Shown here in pieces: positions 16,936 to 23,411 of a DNA stretch of 23,411 bases (position 1 is the first letter of the stretch; each line of letters starts with the position of its first letter). Under the pieces are notes generated by a model. It was not told the origin of the DNA. It did no database searches and worked only from the letters and a program-made list of their open reading frames with translations. The stretch is from Candidatus Cloacimonetes bacterium 4572_55 (GTDB lineage: Bacteria; 4572-55). The stretch lies in the NCBI GenBank assembly GCA_002084765.1, contig NBMB01000040.1:1-23411 (forward strand). Reading direction: 5' to 3'. The position numbers were made by a program, and so were the translations under genes.

Positions 16936-17181
16936 ATGATAACAAATATAATAACAATTGTCGAGCAATATAGCGTAATTTTATTTGATTCTACAAGTTA
17001 CGCTCTTCAAGCGGAAAAAAAACTTCTTCAAGCGCGTATTGTATTTAAACTGATTCCCACACCTCGCAAGATTAGCTCAGACTGTGGGATTTGCGCCCGA
17101 GTCCGGCGCGCGGACGTACAATGCGTTCAAAAGGTTCTGGAAAATGCGCAAGTTCAGACCGCCGGGTGTTACGAAATTTAG
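16936..17181 (+). CDS. DUF3343-family (putative Se/S carrier-like) small protein
   Basis: This 81-residue protein matches the DUF3343 family: ILFDSTSYALQAEKKL (15-30), then KLIPTPRKISSDCGIC (38-53), and an end resembling the family's G-x-Y-E-I (GCYEI). Cys50 in SSDCG is the residue usually conserved; Cys53 adds a CxxC arrangement. Family members have been described as possible selenium or sulfur carriers, but no direct function is established to my knowledge. AGG lies five bases before the ATG. It is sandwiched between the diguanylate cyclase and D-Ala-D-Ala ligase genes, with no sulfur or selenium metabolism gene nearby, so the context does not support that role strongly. Confidence 0.85.
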   Translation: MITNIITIVEQYSVILFDSTSYALQAEKKLLQARIVFKLIPTPRKISSDCGICARVRRADVQCVQKVLENAQVQTAGCYEI

Positions 17182-17232
17182 ACGAAATAATTTTAAGACC
17201 TTATCAAACATAACGTTAGGAATTGATATAAG

Positions 17233-18297
17233 ATGAAAAACGCCATTGTGGAAAAAAAAATACGAGTCGGGATTTTGTTCGGAGGCAAGTCTGCCGAACA
17301 TGAAATTTCTCTTTTATCGGCAAAAAATTTGGTCGAATCGATAAATAGGGATACATATGAAGTTGTGCTAATTGGTATCGACAAATCAGGACGTTGGCAC
17401 AAATTCGAGTTGACAGGTCGGATGAACAACACGATTTTCTCGTCGCAAACCCCAGTCTCGGATCCGATAGCCCAACTTCAATCGGTCGATGTCGTATTTT
17501 CGATTTTGCACGGCTCTATTGGCGAGGATGGAGCCATGCAAGGGTTGTTGAAAATCGCGGAGACACCTTTTGTCGGCGCGGGCGTGCTGGGGTCGGCAGT
17601 GGGAATGGATAAGGACGTGATGAAGCGACTGTTACGGGACGCGGATATACCTGTGTGTCGTTTTCGGGTCGTGACCATATCGGAGGAAAAAAATCTTAAT
17701 TTTCAAGACATAACAAAGGAATTGGGCTCCATTCTGTTTGTCAAACCTGCGAATATGGGTTCGTCTGTAGGAGTCAACAGAGCGGTGGATTCAGAGTCGT
17801 TTGAGCGAGCGGTTCAAGACGCGTTCCGATATGATCGAAAAATTATCATCGAGGAATTTATTGATGGTCGGGAGATTGAATGCTCTGTTTTGGGCAATGA
17901 TGAGCCCATCGCGTCTCTGCCTGGCGAGGTGATTCCTCGGAGCAACTTTTATTCCTATCACGCAAAATATATTGATGAAGAAGGCGCGCAATTGGACATA
18001 CCGGCAAAACTCCCCGTGGATATCACGAAAAAAATTCAGGCATTGTCGATTCGTGTCTTTAGGACTTTATGCTGCGAAGGGATGGCGCGCGTGGACTTTT
18101 TCCTTAAACCAGACGGGATGATCCTAGCAAACGAGATCAATACGCTGCCTGGATTCACACAGGTCAGTATGTATCCAAAGCTATGGGAAGTCAGCGGGGT
18201 AAACGCCTCAGAGTTATCCGACCACCTGATTCAATTAGCTCTTGAGCGCGGAGAACGTGAACGCCAGTTAGCGACCTCTTATGTCCCCGCGATATAA
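17233..18297 (+). CDS. ddl: D-alanine--D-alanine ligase
   Basis: This 354-residue ATP-grasp enzyme joins two D-alanines with ATP for the peptidoglycan stem peptide, in the cytoplasm. It shows the N-terminal GILFGGKSAEHEISLLSA (12-29), the HGSIGEDGAMQG loop, FVKPANMGSSVGVNR, the central EEFIDGREIECSVLG, and the metal-binding NEINTLPGFT from Asn300. This last region fits true D-Ala-D-Ala ligases. The length is normal for the long (DdlA-like) form. The ribosome binding site is weak (TAGGA, 12 bases from the ATG). It probably belongs to the operon beginning with the diguanylate cyclase gene. No other murein synthesis genes are here, so the gene sits outside the usual mur/fts cluster. Confidence 0.95.
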   Translation: MKNAIVEKKIRVGILFGGKSAEHEISLLSAKNLVESINRDTYEVVLIGIDKSGRWHKFELTGRMNNTIFSSQTPVSDPIAQLQSVDVVFSILHGSIGEDGAMQGLLKIAETPFVGAGVLGSAVGMDKDVMKRLLRDADIPVCRFRVVTISEEKNLNFQDITKELGSILFVKPANMGSSVGVNRAVDSESFERAVQDAFRYDRKIIIEEFIDGREIECSVLGNDEPIASLPGEVIPRSNFYSYHAKYIDEEGAQLDIPAKLPVDITKKIQALSIRVFRTLCCEGMARVDFFLKPDGMILANEINTLPGFTQVSMYPKLWEVSGVNASELSDHLIQLALERGERERQLATSYVPAI

Positions 18298-18322
18298 CGC
18301 TATAGAATTCAATTTTGAATCG

Positions 18323-18351
18323 TGTAACATATTTTTTAAGCTAATGTTACA
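18323..18351. terminator. Inverted repeat after ddl: weak terminator or operator
   Basis: TGTAACAT (18323-18330) and ATGTTACA (18344-18351) are perfect 8-base inverted arms with a 13-base gap, followed by a run of six T. It could terminate ddl transcription. Because it sits nine bases upstream of the -35 box at 18360 and its arm centres are 21 bases apart, it could equally be an operator for the next gene. A second small palindrome, ATTCAATTTTGAAT, lies at 18307-18320. Confidence 0.5.
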
Positions 18352-18359
18352 ATTTTTTG

Positions 18360-18388
18360 TTGACAAGTCACTTTAAGCCAGCTATAAT
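18360..18388 (+). promoter_or_regulatory. Perfect-consensus sigma70 promoter for the ATPase-SPOR gene
   Basis: TTGACA (18360-18365) and TATAAT (18383-18388) are both exact consensus, with the ideal 17-base spacer. Transcription would start near 18395, about 64 bases before the ATG at 18459. This shows that the possible TTG start at 18357 lies upstream of the transcript and cannot be used. Confidence 0.88.
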
Positions 18389-18458
18389 AATCTATAAATT
18401 TGAAATTACTAAGAAGTCACTAAAAGGAAGTTCGACTCATAACGGATCGGTAAAAGTT

Positions 18459-20444
18459 ATGCTATTTTTTAATCGAAAGAGTAAGTCGGTTTTTTCCAAA
18501 AGCGAAGAGATAAGCGAAGCTTTGAGCTTGCCTGTGTTGGGCGAAATATCTTCGATAAAAATCAAAAAATCTGATAAAAGGGCGACTTTATTAAGTGCCT
18601 CGACGCCTCAGCTTAAAGATGCCTATGATAAATTGGCGCAAGAGGTGATGCGGAGCAAAAAGTCGCTGATTATGGTGACCAATTCCACGATCGACGAGGA
18701 AAAAAGTATGGTCACTGCAAACTTGGCTATTGCGTTGGGAGCCAAAGGCAAAAGGGTTATTGCCGTCGATTGCGATTTTGAACGTCCTGAACTGCATCTC
18801 CTTTTCGGATTGGAAGACGCCAAATCCGGCGTTGCCGAAATGGTAACTGGTAAGGGAAAAATTTCAGATACGTTGATTGAGACATCGGAAAAAAATGTAT
18901 CTGTGATCGCTTCCGGCGCAACAAACGACCCTGATAGCCTGTTGTCCTCGCCTGAATTGGGCAAAATGCTCTCTTCTTTGGGATTTAGCGCGGATATCGT
19001 GTTGATTAACGCTCCGTTTGTGTCGGAACAATCGAAAATCGACGGGCTCGTCTCCAAGGTGAAAAATGCGCTTTTTGTTCATCAGCTCGGCAAAACGGAT
19101 AAGAGCGCGGCGCAGGATAGTTGTAGTGCCCTAAAAATGTTGAAAATTAATGTGTTAGGAATTGTAAATATTGCTGGAGGTAAAAAAGCGATGGCGATAA
19201 GACCTGAAAAAAGTAAGAAAAAACCGGCTGGCGTCGGAAAGAAGAAATCAACGGGAAGTTCTGGTTCAAGCGAGACAAAAACCTATATTTTTATTTTTAT
19301 AGGCGGCGTATTGGTGATAGCCGTATTAGGCATTATTGTTTGGTATTTGATTATTCAAAAATTTTCCTCCACGACGGACAATTTGATCAAAAGCACTCCG
19401 TATCAGACAACAGAAACGGCTTTGGAGGAAGACGGAGAGGGAGAGGCGGCTTCCGGCGTATTTGGGGTTCCAGCCGATTCCGACGCTGAAGAAAATGATT
19501 TATCGTCATCCGGTCCTTTCGGAACGGAATCGCAAGACGGTCCCTTCGGAAAGGAGCCAGAAGAGACGCCCGCTTCTCAACCGACATCGCTCAATCCAGC
19601 GGCGGAAGCTGCTCCGACTGGAGAAGTGGGAGGCGATAATTTGACGGATTCCTCCGAGCCGGGTAACGATGAGAAATCACCGACAGCCGTAGCCGTGACA
19701 GAAGGTGATGAGAAATCACCGACAACCGCGGTCGTGGCAGAAGGTGATGAAAAATTGGGCGATACCCCGGCGGCATCTACGGAATCAAAGCCGGAGACTG
19801 TAGCTGAGGCTCAGTCCTCTGAGAAAGAAGAGGAACCAAAATCTGAGGAGCCTTCTTCCTCTGCTCCTTCATCTCAGCCTACAGCGGCTCCAACAACCAA
19901 CTCTCCTCCGACGAGTTCCGAGGAAAGTGTGAAAAAGACAGTCTCAGAGTCCGATTATCCCAAAATCGGACGGCTACCTTTCTCGATATTGATTCATTCT
20001 TTTAGTGTAAAAAGTAGCGACAATCCGATCAAAAAAGCGATCTCGGAGACCCAGAGGCTGAAAATCAAGGGATATGGAGCTTACTGGACAAAAGCTAATA
20101 TCAATGGAGAAGACTGGTATCGGGTGTTGGTAGGAGTCTACGCGACTGGAAAGCAGGCAGTGAACGTCGCAAAATCATTGGGGAAAGAATTAAAGACCGA
20201 AACCTCTGTAATTAAACTCCCCTACGCTATTGAGTTGGGATGGCAGACCTCGATCGAGTCAGCAAACGCGGTTGCAAAGGAAGTGACCCGTCGGCAATAT
20301 TCGACATATCGAATTATTGAGTCAAAAGATGACAAGAGATGGGTACTTTTGAGAACAGGTGCTTTTAAGACAAAAGCTGAAGCTGAAGAGTATCTGAAAT
20401 ATGTGAAATCCGATGGATTTAAGGGTAGAGTGGTCATGCGCTGA
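18459..20444 (+). CDS. Degenerate BY-kinase/ParA-like ATPase fused to membrane helix and two SPOR domains
   Basis: From ATG 18459 the protein has 661 residues. Residues 1-250 follow the CpsD/CapB/Wzc tyrosine-kinase-like P-loop fold, but key motifs are altered. The Walker A core normally reading PGEGKST is IDEEKSM (78-84), keeping only Lys82-Ser83 and Glu80. Walker A' is AVDCDFERPELH with Asp104 and Asp106. The Walker B Asp is Asn184 (VLINAPFV). One membrane helix (about 275-300) is followed by a 200-residue Ser/Pro/Glu-rich linker and two SPOR-like domains (about 508-580 and 585-661), predicted periplasmic. SPOR domains bind glycan strands lacking stem peptides at division sites. The design suggests a cytoplasmic sensor or scaffold linked to the wall. 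Nucleotide binding is doubtful. It has its own promoter and terminator, so it is monocistronic. Confidence 0.8.
   Translation: MLFFNRKSKSVFSKSEEISEALSLPVLGEISSIKIKKSDKRATLLSASTPQLKDAYDKLAQEVMRSKKSLIMVTNSTIDEEKSMVTANLAIALGAKGKRVIAVDCDFERPELHLLFGLEDAKSGVAEMVTGKGKISDTLIETSEKNVSVIASGATNDPDSLLSSPELGKMLSSLGFSADIVLINAPFVSEQSKIDGLVSKVKNALFVHQLGKTDKSAAQDSCSALKMLKINVLGIVNIAGGKKAMAIRPEKSKKKPAGVGKKKSTGSSGSSETKTYIFIFIGGVLVIAVLGIIVWYLIIQKFSSTTDNLIKSTPYQTTETALEEDGEGEAASGVFGVPADSDAEENDLSSSGPFGTESQDGPFGKEPEETPASQPTSLNPAAEAAPTGEVGGDNLTDSSEPGNDEKSPTAVAVTEGDEKSPTTAVVAEGDEKLGDTPAASTESKPETVAEAQSSEKEEEPKSEEPSSSAPSSQPTAAPTTNSPPTSSEESVKKTVSESDYPKIGRLPFSILIHSFSVKSSDNPIKKAISETQRLKIKGYGAYWTKANINGEDWYRVLVGVYATGKQAVNVAKSLGKELKTETSVIKLPYAIELGWQTSIESANAVAKEVTRRQYSTYRIIESKDDKRWVLLRTGAFKTKAEAEEYLKYVKSDGFKGRVVMR
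19668..19760 (+). repeat. 39-bp in-frame tandem repeat in the linker of the SPOR protein
   Basis: Units at 19668-19706 and 19707-19745, plus a partial third, encode DEKSPTAVAVTEG, DEKSPTTAVVAEG and DEKLGD. The copies differ at several bases, so the duplication is not very recent. It lengthens the acidic periplasmic linker by 13 residues per unit. Confidence 0.9.
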
Positions 20445-20476
20445 TCCTAAAAAAAAATAAATTTTGTTTTGAATTG

Positions 20477-20503
20477 AAAAGGTCGCTTTCGGGCGACCTT
20501 TTT
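20477..20503 (+). terminator. Rho-independent terminator
   Basis: AAAAGGTCGC (20477-20486) pairs with GCGACCTTTT (20493-20502) around the loop TTTCGG, followed by T. It lies 32 bases after the stop of the ATPase-SPOR gene and just before the next gene's ribosome binding site. Confidence 0.88.
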
Positions 20504-20528
20504 CAATATACTTGAAAGAGGGGGATCA

Positions 20529-23171
20529 ATGAAATTCATCTGGATTTTTTTTCTATTATTCGGTCTATTATTTGAACTGGCACTCCCCGCGTTTGCCTCG
20601 GAGAACGTGCCTGACTTGCTTGAAAAGAAGATAAAATCGCTTCGACAAAGGTTGGAAAAATCTCAAATTCTTAATGAGGAGAGGGTTCGACTGCTGATTC
20701 GTCTCGGATATTTTGACGCGGCAGAGGAGGCACTTCTCTCACTTGAGAGCGGTCCGGCAATTGATTTGATGATGGCAAAAATGTGCTTCGAGCGATACCA
20801 ATTTGAGGAGTTTCAACGGCTTTCAGAGAAATTTCCAGAGTCCGAGGAGGCGTATGGGTTGAGGTCTCAATTCTTGTTGTTAAGCCAAGACCTGGAAGGT
20901 TATCAACGAGAAGCCCAGAAAAATCAAAAAAAATGGGTGACCGCGCGGCTGAATTTGGCGCATTTTCATTACCTGACGTTCGATTATGATCAGGCGGAGC
21001 GAATCTATCAAGACGCTCTTCAGGAAGATTTATCCCGAGATGCGATAAGCCGAGCGTATGCGGGTTTGGCGAATATAGCCTACAAAAAAAACCAATTCGA
21101 TCAATCGCTGGAGTACCTGCTTCAGGCGGTCGATAAAGGCGAAATTTCTGACTTTTTGGCGAATCGTTTTGTCCTTATCCTGATCCGACTAAGCCGGGTA
21201 CATGAGGCGATCCAGACGGCAAAAATCACACTCAAGCTCAACCCTTTTCATCAATCTGCGCATTATACCCTGGGAAACGGTTATACGAATCTCAATTATA
21301 CCCAGTTGGAGGAGCGATACGCAGACAATTTCTCTAACCAAGATATGTTGCAGGACATCATTGATCAGCTCGCTCGTGGAGAAAAAATCAAGCCAGAATT
21401 GACAGCGTTTTCTCGGCGAAATCCACAGAATGTAGAAGCTCTCAACACGCTGGGAGCGATCGAGTGGACAGAAGGAGATTATGACAGCGCAATCGTCTAT
21501 TATCAGGAAGCGTTGCGGATCTGCCCAGAATATGGACGGGCGCACAACGGACTTGCTCGCACTCTGGAAAAAATGGAAATGTCCGTCAGTATCTACGCTG
21601 AGCGAGACGAAGCTGACTTTGCCGATAAACCGATGCCGGATATCGAGAATATCGATCAATTTGTAATCAACTGGCCCGCGCTGTCGGATCGCCACAAGAA
21701 GCGAACGGCTCTCTCTCTTGCGCCATTCAAGCACTTTGTGCCGATTTTGGTTCGGTCAGAAGCCACGGTATATATCAAGCCGCTGTATGAAAGGTTGTCC
21801 GAATCCCCCTATTTCGAGAATATGCGGGATACCCGCATCAGCTATGATTCTCGGCTATGGGACGATGTGCGAGGCGCGGGCGGGTTCCACATGGTCACCG
21901 GTATCGAGGATGTTGAACGCTCGATTTTCCACCATTACGATACGGTTTTGCACGAATTTGCCCATCAAGTTCACAACATATTTCCCACAGAGGATTGGAT
22001 TTCGGTAGAAACTCTCTATCGCCAAGCCAAAAAGCAAGAGGCTCTTGGAACCAAAAGATTTGTCTCCCGCTATCAAAGTTCTTCGGTTTGGGAATATTTT
22101 GCCGAGGGCGTGAATTCCTATTTCTCCCCGCGCCGAAATTCATACGATACACGAGAAATTGTCAGGGAGCGGTTGCTCGAATTAGACCCGAAAATGGTGG
22201 AGATTGTCGAAAAATATCAAAAGGAGACCGACCTCTCCCGATTTTTAGGCAAAAGCATAGCGACCACGATTTATGACAAAATCGGATCAAACAACTTGGA
22301 CGCAGCGCAGAATATGATCGTCGAAATTGAGCCGGATGCAGCGAAAACGGAACCTGTGTTGCGCGCGCGTAGCTATCTCCTTTCGATCCTAAAAGAGACA
22401 GAACAAGCAGAAGCGATTGCAAAGCGGCTGACCCTCGAATATCCCCAATACGCGAATTCCTATCGCCGGCTGAGCCACGAAATTCTGTTGAAAACCAGCG
22501 ATTATCAACAGGCTCTCACGATTCTGAGGCAGGGGGAACGCGCAGTTATCGAAGGGGATCAATACAATCTCGATCTATCAATCGCCGACGCTTTGGTCGG
22601 ACTCGGTCACTATAAGGAGGCGGTTGATCGATACCGCCGCGTGTTGGCTATTCAGCAAGACCATGAGAGTGCTTTGCATGGGATAGCCACTGCTTTGAAT
22701 CGTCTCGGCGATCAGGTCGAGGCGGATCGCTATTACAAAAAGGCACTGTCTCGGCGAAGCGGTATCATCGAACTGCGAGCGGAGTATGGTCGCTTTTTGC
22801 TGGACTGCGATCGCCGAGAAGAGGCTCGACAGCAATTGGATGAAGCGGAAATTCTGGACGCGCGTCACCCCCATTTCTATCTGCTGAAAGCCCAATTTGA
22901 AACCGATCCAGATTCAGGTGTCGCACTTTGCGTGCGAGCGTTGAAAAAAGTTCCGTATCTCCAAGACGCGCTCCTGCTCCAGGCAGAACGGCTGATCGAA
23001 GCTGGAGATCGAGACTCCGCGCAAGCGGTGATCCATGAATCGATTCGGAGATCGAAATTGCTCCCTGAATGGCATTACGAATCGAAAAAGGAATCTTTTG
23101 TCACGGGGAATTTATGGGATCAGGCTCAAAAGGCGCGTCTGTCTCGGTTGCAAAACGCATTGCAAAAGTGA
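20529..23171 (+). CDS. Exported TPR protein with lethal-factor-like zinc metallopeptidase motif
   Basis: This 880-residue protein has a signal peptide (about 1-23). TPR-type helical repeats occupy about 30-350 (for example DYDSAIVYYQEALRICPEYG) and again about 565-880. Between them lies a metallopeptidase-like region with HEFAH (475-479), Tyr515 and Glu522 in WEYFAEG. Anthrax lethal factor has HEFGH (686-690), Tyr728 and the zinc ligand Glu735 in EFFAE. The Tyr-to-Glu spacing of seven is identical, and the His-to-Glu distance is 43 against 45. It is therefore probably a secreted or periplasmic gluzincin of the M34/ATLF-like kind held between TPR scaffolds. The substrate is unknown. GAGGGGG precedes the ATG. 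A terminator closes the gene upstream, so it needs its own promoter, which I could not identify; TATACT at 20507-20512 is the only hint. Confidence 0.82.
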   Translation: MKFIWIFFLLFGLLFELALPAFASENVPDLLEKKIKSLRQRLEKSQILNEERVRLLIRLGYFDAAEEALLSLESGPAIDLMMAKMCFERYQFEEFQRLSEKFPESEEAYGLRSQFLLLSQDLEGYQREAQKNQKKWVTARLNLAHFHYLTFDYDQAERIYQDALQEDLSRDAISRAYAGLANIAYKKNQFDQSLEYLLQAVDKGEISDFLANRFVLILIRLSRVHEAIQTAKITLKLNPFHQSAHYTLGNGYTNLNYTQLEERYADNFSNQDMLQDIIDQLARGEKIKPELTAFSRRNPQNVEALNTLGAIEWTEGDYDSAIVYYQEALRICPEYGRAHNGLARTLEKMEMSVSIYAERDEADFADKPMPDIENIDQFVINWPALSDRHKKRTALSLAPFKHFVPILVRSEATVYIKPLYERLSESPYFENMRDTRISYDSRLWDDVRGAGGFHMVTGIEDVERSIFHHYDTVLHEFAHQVHNIFPTEDWISVETLYRQAKKQEALGTKRFVSRYQSSSVWEYFAEGVNSYFSPRRNSYDTREIVRERLLELDPKMVEIVEKYQKETDLSRFLGKSIATTIYDKIGSNNLDAAQNMIVEIEPDAAKTEPVLRARSYLLSILKETEQAEAIAKRLTLEYPQYANSYRRLSHEILLKTSDYQQALTILRQGERAVIEGDQYNLDLSIADALVGLGHYKEAVDRYRRVLAIQQDHESALHGIATALNRLGDQVEADRYYKKALSRRSGIIELRAEYGRFLLDCDRREEARQQLDEAEILDARHPHFYLLKAQFETDPDSGVALCVRALKKVPYLQDALLLQAERLIEAGDRDSAQAVIHESIRRSKLLPEWHYESKKESFVTGNLWDQAQKARLSRLQNALQK

Positions 23172-23206
23172 TTCCGACCTGTTAATAATTGTATTTTTGA
23201 ATAATT

Positions 23207-23231
23207 CATATTAAAAATAATTTTTAATATG
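23207..23231. terminator. All-AT hairpin after the TPR-peptidase gene
   Basis: CATATTAAAAA (23207-23217) and TTTTTAATATG (23221-23231) are perfect 11-base inverted arms around TAA, 36 bases after the stop. It may help end transcription, but the stem is weak and no T-run follows. Confidence 0.5.
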
Positions 23232-23272
23232 TAAAATTTAACTTGATTTCCAATTAACAAAATCTTATACTA

Positions 23273-23411
23273 AGCCTGCATTATTCATAAGCCTCGGAGA
23301 ACTAGATATCTCAGATGTTTGATATTTAATGGGTTAAAGTCTATTTTTAACGACATTTCCAAGAGAACTCAGCTTCTATGAGAATTTCAGAACCCTTATT
23401 TGGGCTGACTC
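23273..23411 (-). repeat. Dispersed 139-bp repeat, right copy, inverted and cut by window end
   Basis: The reverse complement of this stretch matches 11540-11678 over 139 bases with 11 substitutions and no gaps. The match starts at AGCCTGCATTATTCATAA and reaches the last base of the window, so the element may continue beyond. It lies 101 bases after the stop of the TPR-peptidase gene. Confidence 0.93.

Noticed and set aside
18357-18458. Upstream in-frame TTG start that would add 34 residues to the SPOR protein
   Set aside because: It lies at the -35 box of the consensus promoter, upstream of the likely transcript start, and the extra residues do not match the family.
21189-21734. 181-codon minus-strand open frame inside the TPR-peptidase gene
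   Set aside because: It opposes a well-supported coding frame and looks like no known protein.

Overview
The window looks like a chromosomal segment from a Gram-negative, diderm bacterium of the wider FCB-like group (Calditrichota, KSB1, Marinimicrobia or Ignavibacteria type). The reasons are two TonB-dependent receptors, one of them Oar-like with a carboxypeptidase-regulatory N-terminus, and a secreted protein ending in a type IX-secretion-style C-terminal sorting domain. Strong Shine-Dalgarno sequences and one perfect sigma70-type promoter argue against Bacteroidetes proper. The exact phylum is an inference that a database search would have to settle.

Layout. (1) 1-1746: an AT-rich tandem repeat abuts an ExbB/TolQ gene followed by two ExbD/TolR genes, a proton-driven energiser of outer-membrane processes. 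(2) 1839-4599: a stand-alone pfaD (the enoylreductase of PUFA/polyketide synthases) and an orphan CUT1/FbpC-type ABC ATPase. (3) 4788-8162: an exported M1-M28-PDZ fusion peptidase. (4) 8344-11367: a divergent Nudix-type protein and a TonB-dependent receptor. (5) 11368-11745: an intergenic region with one copy of a dispersed 139-bp repeat and a bidirectional terminator. (6) 11746-15484, minus strand: a secreted sorting-domain protein followed by an Oar-like receptor. (7) 15485-15944: an AT-rich divergent intergenic region. (8) 15945-18297: a PleD-like response regulator/diguanylate cyclase, a DUF3343 (Se/S carrier-like) protein and D-Ala-D-Ala ligase, apparently one operon. (9) 18459-20444: a degenerate BY-kinase/ParA-like ATPase fused through one membrane helix and a long acidic linker to two SPOR domains, with its own consensus promoter. 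(10) 20529-23171: an exported TPR protein with a central metallopeptidase motif matching anthrax lethal factor. The second copy of the 139-bp repeat, inverted, runs off the right edge.

How they may work together. The ExbB/ExbD set could energise the two receptors; no tonB is present here. Two large exported metallopeptidases, two receptors and a sorting-domain protein suggest a scavenging, peptide- or polymer-consuming lifestyle. The block from the diguanylate cyclase through Ddl to the SPOR protein points to envelope or division biology. The most novel-looking items are the ATPase-SPOR fusion, the lethal-factor-like TPR protease, the ExbD pair in which only one copy keeps the conserved membrane aspartate, and the dispersed inverted repeat.
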